From CAYPKG01 sp964411275 (GTDB lineage: Bacteria > Bacillota > Clostridia > Christensenellales > CAG-138), in the NCBI GenBank assembly GCA_964411275.1, contig CAYPKG010000007.1, positions 7,974 to 71,973 of the forward strand: a stretch of DNA of 64,000 bases. The letters run 5' to 3'. Position 1 is the stretch's first letter. Every line of letters begins with the position of its first letter. The position numbers and the translations under genes were made by a program. The notes beneath the pieces were generated by a model, which did no database searches, was not told the DNA's origin, and saw nothing but the letters and a program-made list of their open reading frames with translations. Below are positions 1 through 8,372 of the stretch, one piece after another.

Positions 1-403
1 TCAATCGTTCTACAAGGTCGTCCTCATAGACCTTAGGGGAGTTTTGGGTAAACACCTCGATGGCGCCGGCGATTTCACCGTTTTCCAATACGGGTATGAT
101 TTTTACGGCGATCGGGATGCGGTATCCTTTTTTATGGCGCACAAAAACATTATCCATGCGTTTGAGGCCGTCGTTAAGCGTGGCAAATAACGGACAACCA
201 ACGGTGCATAGGGGCCGCCCCTGATCATCAATATGATTTAAATGTGATTCCTGACACCTTTTGCCCACGATTTCATCGGCGCTGTATCCTGTGATCTCTT
301 CGGCCGCTGTATTCCAAAAAAGAATGGTTCGATGGGTGTCAACATAATAAACCCCGTCGCTCAGGTTGTTGATGATACATAAATAAAGTTGTTCCATCTG
401 CAT
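1..403 (-). CDS. PAS-domain signalling protein, 3' end outside window (probable diguanylate cyclase)
   Basis: From an ATG at 403 the frame stays open to the window edge (134 codons), so only the N-terminus is present. It reads as a single PAS sensor domain: SDGVYYVD, FWNTAAEEITGYS, the cysteine pair CTVGCPL, RHKKGYRIPIAV and a closing EVFTQNSPK. In recalled homologues this PAS type, with its cysteines and linker, is usually followed by a GGDEF domain, which would make the whole protein a cytoplasmic c-di-GMP synthase; that part is inference because the output domain lies outside. An AGGAGG ribosome site sits 8 nt before the ATG. Confidence 0.7.
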   Translation of the reverse strand, partial: MQMEQLYLCIINNLSDGVYYVDTHRTILFWNTAAEEITGYSADEIVGKRCQESHLNHIDDQGRPLCTVGCPLFATLNDGLKRMDNVFVRHKKGYRIPIAVKIIPVLENGEIAGAIEVFTQNSPKVYEDDLVERL

Positions 404-509
404 GGGGAAGGCCTCCTGTTGCTTTCATAAAAGTTACAAACCAGAGCCAGCATTTGTTAAAATCAGTATAACGCATACGCCTTTTTGCGTCAAATTACAA
501 GGGCAACAT

Positions 510-580
510 ACGCGCGAGAACAAAGAAACCGCCCATAAACGGCTACTTTTGGCACATGGGTCCACTCACCTTACCTTAAG
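510..580 (-). repeat. Partial copy of dispersed repeat family 1, forming the pcrA 3' end
   Basis: Read on the minus strand from 580, about 71 bases match the left end of the element at 13742-13812 with roughly 63 identical positions counted by eye. The match begins with CTTAAGGTAAGG, the terminal motif of the longer element. Only the left part is present here; the right inverted end is missing. The first 15 bases encode the last residues (LKVR) and the TGA stop of the helicase gene, so the repeat has been captured by the coding sequence. Confidence 0.75.
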
Positions 581-2737
581 CTTGGCCCGAAAGGAAATGG
601 AACGGGGCGTATCCATTTCGTCAAACTGGACAATATAGGCGGCTTTCGCCAGATCTACCTCTATGATAACGCCTGCACCTAATATATCGTGGGTCACCCG
701 CTGCCCCTCGGCAAGAGGCTGATGTTCTGAATTCTCCACAAGGTGCCGCAACGTAAACTCAATATGCTCCCGTGCCCCGGCAATCAATCCTTCCCTTGGT
801 TTTTGCGTGTACTGCAGCAATTCAGGGTCAATGTCCAGCAAAAATCGGGAAGGATAGCGTATGGAACCGTCAAAGTTCCGGCCTTCAGCCTCAGATACAT
901 GCAGTCCCTTTTCCGCCCGTGTCACGGCGACGAAGGCGAGCCTGCGTTCCTCCTCCATCGCTTGCAGCGTATTGATCTTTCTTGACGGGAAAATCCCTTC
1001 ATTCATCCCGCAAAGAAAGACATATGGAAACTCTAAGCCTTTTGCGGCGTGGACTGTCATCAACTTTACTTTGTCCCGGGTATCCTCCACATCGCTGTTG
1101 GTAAACAGCGACACATGGGCCAGATAATGCTCTAACGTGCTTTCCTCTCCACAGGAAGTTTCGTATTCATATATGGACTGCTTCAACTCCGCAAGATTAT
1201 CAAGGCGTTCCTGGCTCCCCTGTGTCCGGAGCATCCTTTCATAACCGCTTTCATTCAGGATGGCAGACAGCACATCGGAAATCTGCCGCTGGGCATAGTT
1301 GGAGGAAAACGACTCGATCAGGGAAATGAATTGCGTTGCTTTTGTGCCTTTGAATATTTCATTGTCAAGTGTTTTGGCCAGCGCCTCATACAAAGAACAA
1401 TGATTTTGCGCCGCGTACTCCTGCAAGAACTTCATGCGCCTTTCTCCAAGGTTCCGCTTGGGCACGTTGGCGATGCGCATGAAAGACAGATCATCCTTGT
1501 AGGCGATCAAACGCAGATACGACAGGGTATCCTTGATCTCCATGCGCCCAAAGAACTGAACGCCGCTGTAGATGGTATACGGGATTTTCTCCTTCAAAAA
1601 CACCTCTTCAATGGTACGCGTAACATAGTGCGCCCTGTACAATATGGTCATATCACGGTACGTGATCCCCTGCCCGTGAAGCGCCTTTGTCCGTTCCGCG
1701 ATCCAGTTAGCCTCCGCCTCGAATGTATCCGCGTGGTGGCATACCACTTCTCCCCCACCCGGCAGCATGGGCAGCAATTCTTTTTTGATCCGGGTTTTGT
1801 TTTTGTCGATCAGCGAATTTGCAACACGAATTATTTGCGGTGTGGAACGATAATTTTCCATCATCATAATGGTTTTTACGTTGGCAAACGCCTTTTCGAA
1901 ATCCATCAGATACCGAACGTCGGCCCCGCGCCATGTATAAATCGTCTGGTCAGGATCCCCCACAATAAACAGGTTTTTGTGATACCCGCACAGCACTTCC
2001 ATGAGCCTGTATTGCAGCGCGTCAATGTCCTGAAACTCATCGATCATGATGTACGCGAGCCGTTTTTGCCATTTGCGCCGGATTGCTTCATTCTCCTCGA
2101 ATATGTACAAAGAGAATTTTATCAAATCATTATAGTCCAGCCCAAAACATTTCTTTTCCTGATACAGGTAACCATAGAAAATGATGTCCGAAGGCTCCGT
2201 GGCATCATTGTATTTTTGCTGCAAAGTACCCAATGACATTGTAATCATGTCGAGGTAATAATCCGGATTTCTCTTTAATTTACGGATTTCAATCATGTCC
2301 CTCGCCTTATTGAATGTCATGTCCCGCAGCGTCAAGCCCCGCTCTTCATAAATGATTTTCAGCATGGCGTCAATATCCGAGTTATCCAGCACTAAAAAGC
2401 TTTTTGGATACTGCACCGCATGGCTGTCCTCCTGTAAGATGGACACGCAAAATCCATGAAATGTATTGATATAACCGGTGTCATTGTCGCCTGTGAGGTT
2501 GTGAATGCGCCGTCGCATTTCATTTGCCGATTTGTTGGTGAACGTAACGCAGAGTATATTGCTAGGAAGAATGCCGATCTCATTGACCAAATACGCAAAG
2601 CGCCTGGAAAGCGCCCGGGTCTTTCCAGAACCGGCGCCGGCAATGACCCGGATATACCCCTCTGTTGAGGTGATCGCCTCCCGTTGCGCTTTATTGACGC
2701 CCCAGAGAATATCATCCAATTTGTATCCACCCTTCAT
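566..2737 (-). CDS. pcrA: UvrD/PcrA-type ATP-dependent 3'-5' DNA helicase
   Basis: Superfamily 1A helicase that unwinds DNA in repair and replication restart. Motifs seen: Walker A AGAGSGKT (residues 33-40), Walker B with MIDEFQDID near 230, motif III VGDPDQTIYTWRGA, motif IV ENYRSTPQI, and motifs V-VI around TVHAAKGLEFPYVF and EERRLAFVAVTRAE. The C-terminus keeps the PcrA-type small domain (GQRVTHDILGAGVI). Length 723 fits PcrA. The ATG at 2737 has a weak AGGCGG; an in-frame TTG at 2719, preceded by AAGGGTGG, matches where PcrA usually starts and may be the real start. It lies 18 bp downstream of the DUF4003 gene on the same strand, probably cotranscribed. Its last four residues and stop come from a dispersed repeat. 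Confidence 0.93.
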   Translation of the reverse strand: MKGGYKLDDILWGVNKAQREAITSTEGYIRVIAGAGSGKTRALSRRFAYLVNEIGILPSNILCVTFTNKSANEMRRRIHNLTGDNDTGYINTFHGFCVSILQEDSHAVQYPKSFLVLDNSDIDAMLKIIYEERGLTLRDMTFNKARDMIEIRKLKRNPDYYLDMITMSLGTLQQKYNDATEPSDIIFYGYLYQEKKCFGLDYNDLIKFSLYIFEENEAIRRKWQKRLAYIMIDEFQDIDALQYRLMEVLCGYHKNLFIVGDPDQTIYTWRGADVRYLMDFEKAFANVKTIMMMENYRSTPQIIRVANSLIDKNKTRIKKELLPMLPGGGEVVCHHADTFEAEANWIAERTKALHGQGITYRDMTILYRAHYVTRTIEEVFLKEKIPYTIYSGVQFFGRMEIKDTLSYLRLIAYKDDLSFMRIANVPKRNLGERRMKFLQEYAAQNHCSLYEALAKTLDNEIFKGTKATQFISLIESFSSNYAQRQISDVLSAILNESGYERMLRTQGSQERLDNLAELKQSIYEYETSCGEESTLEHYLAHVSLFTNSDVEDTRDKVKLMTVHAAKGLEFPYVFLCGMNEGIFPSRKINTLQAMEEERRLAFVAVTRAEKGLHVSEAEGRNFDGSIRYPSRFLLDIDPELLQYTQKPREGLIAGAREHIEFTLRHLVENSEHQPLAEGQRVTHDILGAGVIIEVDLAKAAYIVQFDEMDTPRSISFRAKLKVR

Positions 2738-2755
2738 ACATTTTCCGCCTGGGCC

Positions 2756-3739
2756 TCAGGACGAGCTGGACGCGGCCGCCGCCGCGCTGGCCGCCGCGGC
2801 TGAACAAACTGCCGCCTGCTGCGCGATGACCAATGAAATCACGCCGTTGAGCGCCGCGACTTCCATCGTTTGCATTGCTGGAATGGCGCCACTCATCACG
2901 AGCATGCCCGCATACATCAAGCGCTGCTTCGCGCCGATGCCGAAAGCCCCAAAGCCTTTGTGTTCTTTTAGAAAATCGCCGGCTTGCATAATCTCCTCCG
3001 CCAGCACTTCAATACCGGTTTGCGTTAGCGCCAGCGCGCCCAGGGTAGGCAGCTCATACCCCGTGCCGTATTTGTAGCCGCGTTCCTTGAGATATGCATA
3101 CAGCCGGGCCACTTTGCCGCATTTATCCTCTGCCGGGCCGTCCCCCAGCGCAAGCACATGGCTGAGCGCTTGAACCGCGTTGCCCGACCAGAACCCCTTC
3201 TTTAAAATGGCATAGCACCGCTCCATTTCATCGGCTATCTCTTCCTCATCAAGCCCCGACAGCGCAAGGAGCGCGGCAAAGGCGCTGTCCTCCCCCGAGG
3301 TAAGGAACGGGTGTGCCCGCTTCATACGGTTATAAATCCCCCGCGTGCGCTCCGCGATTGCCTCATACTGGGAGGGATCGGCCAAATCCGTAATGGAAAC
3401 CGCCGCAATTGTTAAGTATTCACAGCTATGAAACAGCTCCTTTAATTTGCTGTAGACCAGCAGAATGCGATCCATTTTTTCCTGTGGATTTTCCGACAGC
3501 GCCAGGGAAGTGACCGTGGCCATTTTAGATATTCCCCTGAAATTTGAAAACAGGCCGGTATTGAGTTTAAGCAATTCATAACACGCCCGCATCGCCTGTG
3601 CATCGGCAATTATGTCCTTCGCGGTGAACATCTCAGCACACAGCGGATAAATATATGACGTTTCCCAACCAAACTCCGCTTTGATGATGTCCCGGTTCAG
3701 GATAAACAGTTCACAACGGTTTTGCAATTCAGTTTTCAT
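2756..3739 (-). CDS. DUF4003 family protein
   Basis: A 327-residue mostly helical soluble protein that I match to DUF4003, a Firmicutes family of unknown function. Recognisable stretches are ETSYIYPLCAEMF near the start, SGEDSAFAALLAL in the middle and HKGFGAFGIGAKQRLMYAGMLV near the end. The C-terminus is low complexity, a run of alanines then four serines, which is common in this family. No signal peptide or catalytic motif is evident. An ATTATA (TATAAT on the coding strand) at 3792-3797 is a possible -10 box; no good -35 was seen. Likely cotranscribed with the helicase gene downstream. Function unknown. Confidence 0.75.
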   Translation of the reverse strand: MKTELQNRCELFILNRDIIKAEFGWETSYIYPLCAEMFTAKDIIADAQAMRACYELLKLNTGLFSNFRGISKMATVTSLALSENPQEKMDRILLVYSKLKELFHSCEYLTIAAVSITDLADPSQYEAIAERTRGIYNRMKRAHPFLTSGEDSAFAALLALSGLDEEEIADEMERCYAILKKGFWSGNAVQALSHVLALGDGPAEDKCGKVARLYAYLKERGYKYGTGYELPTLGALALTQTGIEVLAEEIMQAGDFLKEHKGFGAFGIGAKQRLMYAGMLVMSGAIPAMQTMEVAALNGVISLVIAQQAAVCSAAAASAAAAASSSS

Positions 3740-3927
3740 ATAACTCCTTCAAGCTCACAATTTTCATGACTATGTCCCACACGATACCTCCATTATAGTT
3801 CTTAGCGCAAAAAATTCCTAGTCATTCCACAAACGCAATAGCCAACGCAAGGATTAAGGCTGCCAAGACCATTATTTTTCGTCCCCCAAACTCTATTATT
3901 ATAGCCACATTCGCCGCGCTTGCCCAG

Positions 3928-3956
3928 TTGACAGTCTGTTTCCATTTTGTTAAGAT
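3928..3956 (+). promoter_or_regulatory. Predicted sigma-A promoter of the GntR gene
   Basis: TTGACA (3928-3933), a 17-base spacer and TAAGAT (3951-3956), about 40 bases before the ATG at 3996. The -35 is a perfect consensus. Confidence 0.65.
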
Positions 3957-3995
3957 AAGGCAGACGTTTAATTTCAGCTTTGACAGGATGGATCA

Positions 3996-4739
3996 ATGAA
4001 CAGTCATCTGAAAAATCTCATTAAGGAAATTTACGCCGGCATCGATGACGGTAGCATAGTAAATGATGGACAACTCCTCACGGAGCGTGAACTCTGCGAG
4101 GTGTACGGTGTAAAACGCGGCCTTTTGCAAAAGGCGCTGGTGGCACTGGAAACCCTTGGGATTATAGACATTCGCGACCGTCAAGGTATATTTTTGATCA
4201 ATAGTTCTACAAAGCTGCTTTCGGATAATTTGCCCTTCCTGTTCACCCATTCTCCGGTTTTGATATATGGACAGGCAATGGAAACGCGCGTGGTGCTTGA
4301 ACCCAAGGCAGCCTCCCTGGCCGCACTTGCCTGTACTCCAAAATGGGCGGAGATACTCGAAAGCGAAATTCATTATATGGAAGAGCTAAACATCGACAAT
4401 AGCGTGAATACGGAAGCGAAAGCCGAGCGCGCCTACCAACATAACATCATCATGCATGCCACAATCATCGAGATGACAGGCAATATGGTTTTAATGAACG
4501 TATATCAATACCTCTCGGAAATGTCCAACAACGTTTTTGCCATCCTTGGGCGCACCCCTTCCGGGTTCCAGCCCTATGCATTGTGGCCGGATCTGCTGAT
4601 CCCTGAGCACAAACGCATTGTCAAAGCAATCATCGAACAAAAGCCCGAGGAAGCGGAGCTTGCGATGTATACCCATTTGAAAAACTCGCAACAGCGCAAC
4701 AGTTCCACCATGCTTGCAAGGCGTCTTGATCTCATCTGA
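3996..4739 (+). CDS. GntR family transcriptional regulator, FadR/FCD subfamily
   Basis: A 247-residue DNA-binding regulator. Residues 26-60 form the winged helix-turn-helix (LLTERELCEVYGVKRGLLQ, then LGIIDIRDRQG). The C-terminal all-helical FCD ligand domain shows its usual metal/ligand pattern: ETRVVLEPKAA, QHNIIMHATIIEMTGN and EHKRIVKAIIEQ followed by MYTHLKNS. Family members sense small carboxylates and usually repress nearby catabolic genes. It stands directly before, and in the same direction as, a promoter with a tandem palindromic site and the molybdenum hydroxylase operon, so it probably controls that operon; the inducer is unknown. Confidence 0.88.
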   Translation: MNSHLKNLIKEIYAGIDDGSIVNDGQLLTERELCEVYGVKRGLLQKALVALETLGIIDIRDRQGIFLINSSTKLLSDNLPFLFTHSPVLIYGQAMETRVVLEPKAASLAALACTPKWAEILESEIHYMEELNIDNSVNTEAKAERAYQHNIIMHATIIEMTGNMVLMNVYQYLSEMSNNVFAILGRTPSGFQPYALWPDLLIPEHKRIVKAIIEQKPEEAELAMYTHLKNSQQRNSSTMLARRLDLI

Positions 4740-4874
4740 ATGCTGGACGCATTCGTTTATCATTAAGAGCTTTTCTCTTAGCAACAGAGACAAGCTCTTT
4801 TCTTACGGAAGTTTCCAAACCAAAACTGTAGTGTGACCAAAAAATATTTTTGATCTCTTGTTATTTTTTTTAGC

Positions 4875-4903
4875 TTGCCTTTCTATAAAATATGTGCTAG
4901 TAT
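4875..4903 (+). promoter_or_regulatory. Predicted promoter of the damaged leader-molybdenum hydroxylase operon
   Basis: TTGCCT (4875-4880), a 17-base spacer and TAGTAT (4898-4903). It lies in the 338-base gap after the GntR gene, 175 bases before the first downstream ATG, with a candidate operator just after the expected start of transcription. The rest of the gap holds no gene that I can support. Confidence 0.6.
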
Positions 4904-4917
4904 ACACAAAGAATTCT

Positions 4918-4937
4918 TGGTTGACCATGGTTGACCA
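4918..4937 (+). promoter_or_regulatory. Tandem palindromic operator candidate for the GntR/FCD regulator
   Basis: Two perfectly repeated, abutting copies of TGGTTGACCA (4918-4927 and 4928-4937). Each is an inverted repeat TGGT-TG-ACCA, resembling the TGGT-N3-ACCA half-site layout of FadR/LldR-type operators, although the spacer is one base shorter. The position about 15-35 bases after the -10 box would let a bound repressor block transcription. Assignment to the adjacent regulator is inference. Confidence 0.6.
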
Positions 4938-5077
4938 AGCTCTTTTAAACAATGATACAGCCATCCAGGACGCTACTCCTCTTAAAGACCTTTGCCTTAG
5001 CGGATTTTTTAATGATCAAGAGCTCTAAGTTTCAAGTAAGATCAGCGGTAATAACATCAATTCAAGGAGGTACATAA

Positions 5078-5413
5078 ATGACTGTTTCATTTATCGGGCT
5101 CGGCGTTATGGGCAAATACATGGCGCTGAACATGAGCAAAAGCGGCGACTTGATTGCGGTAAGCGATATCATGTCCCACGCTTTCCCGGAGTTCACGGCG
5201 AAGGGCATCGATGCCAATACGCATATCGCCGAGGTTGTGAAGGCTGACATAATTTTCCTTAGCCTCCCAAACACAAAAATCGTGGAAAGCGTCATTGAAA
5301 ATTGCAAGCCTCTGCTCAGGGCCGGTCAGATTGTTGTAGATCTCAGCACAATTAAGTACAATGCTACGGCGATAAGTTCCGCTTGCTCGCAAACCTTCCC
5401 ATGCGCCACGTAG
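5078..5413 (+). pseudogene. 3-hydroxyisobutyrate dehydrogenase-like gene, N-terminal fragment
   Basis: An excellent start (AAGGAGG before ATG) opens a beta-hydroxyacid dehydrogenase Rossmann fold: FIGLGVMGKYMALN (NAD-binding GxGxxG), then DIIFLSLPNTK and VDLSTIKYNATA. After about 95 residues the resemblance ends and the frame reads a short unrelated tail to a stop at 5413. The family is usually 290-300 residues with a catalytic lysine around 170, which is absent. The sequence passes at 5363-5366 straight into another frame belonging to an amidohydrolase. The fragment cannot be an active dehydrogenase. It looks like the 5' side of a deletion that joined two operon genes. Confidence 0.8.
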
Positions 5414-6030
5414 AAGAGGCCTGTCGGGAGATGGAGCGCGTCATGCAGCATCCCTGCGCGGTGGGTGTGCAGCTGGCTACAAATATTGCCGGGCAGGAGC
5501 TCGACGATCCGGCGCTTGAAGATTTTTTTGCATTGGCCGAGAGGCTTGGCGCCTTTATCCTTCTGCATCCATCTTATGTGATCGCGGATCCGCGCTTCCA
5601 GGAGTTCCATCTCAAAAACCTGATTGGCAACCCTCTTGACACAACGATCGCGGCGTTTCGCGTCATTGTCAGCGGCGTGCTGCAGCGTTACCCAAAGCTC
5701 AAAATTTGCCTGTCCCATGCCGGCGGCTATCTCCCCTTTGCCCTGCCGCGATTTGAGCATGGCAGGCAAGTTCGCAAAGAGCTTGCGTTCATGAATAACA
5801 CAATGGGCGAGGTCTCGGAGCGGTTTTATTATGATACCATTATTTATGATCCGCAAACGTTGGAATTCGCCATATCCAAGATGGGAGCCGCGCGCTTCCT
5901 CCTCGGCAGCGACTATCCATTCGATATGGCCGATGCTCAGCCGGTTAAAATCGTTAACGCGTGCCGTCTGACGAAGGCGGAACGCCGCGCCATACTTGGA
6001 GGAACCGCACAGGGTTTGGAAAAAGGCTGA
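5365..6030 (+). pseudogene. Amidohydrolase (ACMSD-like) gene, C-terminal fragment
   Basis: Starting at TAC-GGC-GAT (5365) a new frame reads YGDKFRLLANLPMRH and continues for 221 codons as the back two thirds of an amidohydrolase-2 protein related to aminocarboxymuconate semialdehyde decarboxylase. The C-terminal metal-site parts remain: FILLHPSYVI, CLSHAGGYLPFALPRF and LLGSDYPFDM. The N-terminal strand carrying the HxH metal ligands is missing, where full-length relatives are near 330 residues. A TTG at 5383 could start translation but would still lack the HxH. It precedes the hydroxylase large-subunit gene by 65 bases. Probably inactive; function before damage unknown. Confidence 0.8.
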
Positions 6031-6095
6031 GCCGTATGTGCCAGGCGCGGTGCAATAGCGTGCTCCGCGCCTGGCACAAAAATGGGAGGTATGAT

Positions 6096-8372
6096 ATGAA
6101 TGAGGTTACATATCCACGTCTGGACGCCCTCGATAAAGTGACAGGCCGGGCGCAGTACGTTGACGATATATCCTTCCCAAATATGCTGCACGCCGCAACA
6201 GTACACTGCCCCTATGCACACGCGGAAATCCTTTCCATTGACGCTTCGGGCGCACTGGAGATGGAGGGCGTCGCGGGTGTTTTTCTTGCAAAGGATTGTC
6301 TGGGAACGCTGGGCAACCCGCAGGATAAGCCCGTACTTGCGGCGCGTTTTGCCCGCTATGCGGGAGACGGGATTGGGATTGTTGCGGCAGAGACGGAACA
6401 AATCGCCCGGGCGGCTGCAAAGCTTGTAAAGGTGCAGTATCAGCAATTGCCGGCGGTCTTTGACGTCATCGAAGCCGCAAAGCCTGGCGCGCCGCTTGTC
6501 CATCCAGAGGATACAAAAAGCAATGTGTTCTACACCCATGAAGTAGAAAAGGGCGAGGTCTCTCAGGGCTTTGCACAGGCAGACGTCATCGTTGAACACA
6601 CCTATACCACGCCCCGGCACCATCATGGCGCAATCGAAACCGACGCTGTCATTACAGCGTTTCATGGCGGCCGGCTCACAGTCTACTGTTCGTGCAAGGG
6701 CGCCTTCGCCCTTCGTGACGCGGTTGCAAAAAACACCGGCCTGCCCCCCGAAAATGTGCAAATTATCCACGCGGCGATTGGCGGCACATTTGGGGGCAAG
6801 CAGGACGACACAATCGTGCTCGCCGGCCGCGCTGCCATTGTCACGCGCAAAACCGGACGTCCTTGTAAAATTGTATGGACCCGTGAGGAAACCATGATGG
6901 AAGGCTCCAAACGCCATCCCTTTCTCGCAACTTACAAGATCGGCGCAAAAAAAGATGGCCGTATCACCGCTATTCAAGTAACGGGCGCTGCGGACGCGGG
7001 CGCGTACAAATCGAAATCTATGAATGTGGTCAAACGTGCTGCGATTGAATGTTCCGGCCCTTACCATATTCCCAACGTTTCCATTGAGATCAGCGCAGTT
7101 CTCACGAATAATGTGTATTGTGACGCTGTGCGCGGGTTCGGCTCTCCACAGGTATATTTCGGGCTGGAAAGCACGATAAATGCGCTTGCGAAGAAGCTCG
7201 GCATGGATCCGCTCGCCATTCGAAAAGCAAACGCGCTGCGCGATGGCGATGTTTTCGCTACCGGCCAGAGGCTCAATTGCGTTGGTATTCGTGATTGTCT
7301 CGACAAACTTGAGGAGCTTTTTCCCTGCAAGCCGCTAAATGGCAATATCTGCGGCGACAAAGCTTATGGGCGCGGTATTGCCTGCCAAATTCGGGGCGAG
7401 TCGCACGGAAGCGGAGCAAACGACGTCTGTGGGGTAGATCTTATTGTATCCCCGGATGGCGTCATCACGCTGAACACCGGTATCACAGAGATGGGTCAGG
7501 GAACCCATACGGGACTTGCTCTCGTGGCAAGAGAGCTGCTTTTAATTGACGACTGGGCGCGCTTTCGCGCAGGAACCGTGGATACGGATGTCGTGCCTTT
7601 CGCCACCCCCACCACCGCGTCGCGGGGTACGATCTCAGGGGCCAACGCAACCTATCTGGCGGTACAGGACCTTTTGCATAATCTGTCAGCTGTGCTGGCA
7701 ACGGCCTTTAAAATTCCGCGTGACAGCATCCTGTTTCGAAACGGACGTTTCTACTATGCCAATGGTGCGCTGCAGTGCAGCTTTGACGAAGCGGTAGCCC
7801 TGTCCTACAAGCAGGGTATTGAGCCAAAGGGTTGTGGCCGCTGGACCGCGCCTAAAACAGACTGGAATTATGAGAAGAAATGTGGCAATGCCTTCTACTC
7901 CTATAGTTACGGCGCAGCGGGGGCGCAAGTCGAGATTGATCTCGTGTCCGGCAAGATCGAGGTGCAAAACATCATATGTCTGCACGATGCCGGTAAGATT
8001 ATCAACTACGCGGGAGCGAAAGGCCAGCTTGAGGGTGGAATTGTGATGGCGCTCGGCCACTGCACAAGCGAGGAGCTGATCCTCTGCGAAGGCCAGGTTC
8101 AAACAACAAATTTCAACACCTACCTCATGCCCACCAGCCTCGACATCCACACCCTGATTGGCGAACCTGTTGCGCTTGTGCCCAACGAGACGCCCATGGG
8201 CGTGCACGGTGTGGCTGAGGGAGCAACGGTACTCGCCGCGGCGGTGATCGCAAACGCTGTTGAAGATGCCCTGGGCGTGAGAATTTACGATCTTCCGTTA
8301 AGCCTTGAGCGGATACGCGCTGCAATTGAAGAGGCCCGTTTCAGAGCGGACTGGAAGGAGGAGGCCGAGTGA
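6096..8372 (+). CDS. Molybdenum hydroxylase large subunit (xanthine dehydrogenase family)
   Basis: Molybdopterin-cytosine/guanine-dinucleotide-binding catalytic subunit that hydroxylates N-heterocycles, aldehydes or similar compounds with water as oxygen donor. ATG at 6096 follows GGGAGG and begins at DALDKVTGRAQYVDD, the normal start of the family, giving 758 residues; upstream codons in the same frame overlap the preceding fragment and are not native. Motifs seen: GGTFGGKQDD (about 229-238), AVRGFGSPQVYFGLE, and the C-terminal GVAEGATVLAAAVIANA with the expected catalytic glutamate (about 708). It overlaps the FAD subunit by 4 bases. The substrate cannot be told from sequence; the broken upstream genes once may have handled its product. 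Confidence 0.9.
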   Translation: MNEVTYPRLDALDKVTGRAQYVDDISFPNMLHAATVHCPYAHAEILSIDASGALEMEGVAGVFLAKDCLGTLGNPQDKPVLAARFARYAGDGIGIVAAETEQIARAAAKLVKVQYQQLPAVFDVIEAAKPGAPLVHPEDTKSNVFYTHEVEKGEVSQGFAQADVIVEHTYTTPRHHHGAIETDAVITAFHGGRLTVYCSCKGAFALRDAVAKNTGLPPENVQIIHAAIGGTFGGKQDDTIVLAGRAAIVTRKTGRPCKIVWTREETMMEGSKRHPFLATYKIGAKKDGRITAIQVTGAADAGAYKSKSMNVVKRAAIECSGPYHIPNVSIEISAVLTNNVYCDAVRGFGSPQVYFGLESTINALAKKLGMDPLAIRKANALRDGDVFATGQRLNCVGIRDCLDKLEELFPCKPLNGNICGDKAYGRGIACQIRGESHGSGANDVCGVDLIVSPDGVITLNTGITEMGQGTHTGLALVARELLLIDDWARFRAGTVDTDVVPFATPTTASRGTISGANATYLAVQDLLHNLSAVLATAFKIPRDSILFRNGRFYYANGALQCSFDEAVALSYKQGIEPKGCGRWTAPKTDWNYEKKCGNAFYSYSYGAAGAQVEIDLVSGKIEVQNIICLHDAGKIINYAGAKGQLEGGIVMALGHCTSEELILCEGQVQTTNFNTYLMPTSLDIHTLIGEPVALVPNETPMGVHGVAEGATVLAAAVIANAVEDALGVRIYDLPLSLERIRAAIEEARFRADWKEEAE

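Noticed and set aside
1331..2236. Open frame of 301 codons on the plus strand inside pcrA
   Set aside because: It is fully antisense to a helicase with all motifs, has no family resemblance and no ribosome site.
3802..3996. 64-codon minus-strand frame between the DUF4003 and GntR genes
   Set aside because: It overlaps the GntR promoter, lacks a ribosome site and is rich in rare residues.
5937..7067. Open frame of 376 codons on the minus strand over the hydroxylase large-subunit gene
   Set aside because: Shadow of the real gene in a GC-biased coding region; rich in Cys, His and Arg with no recognisable domain.
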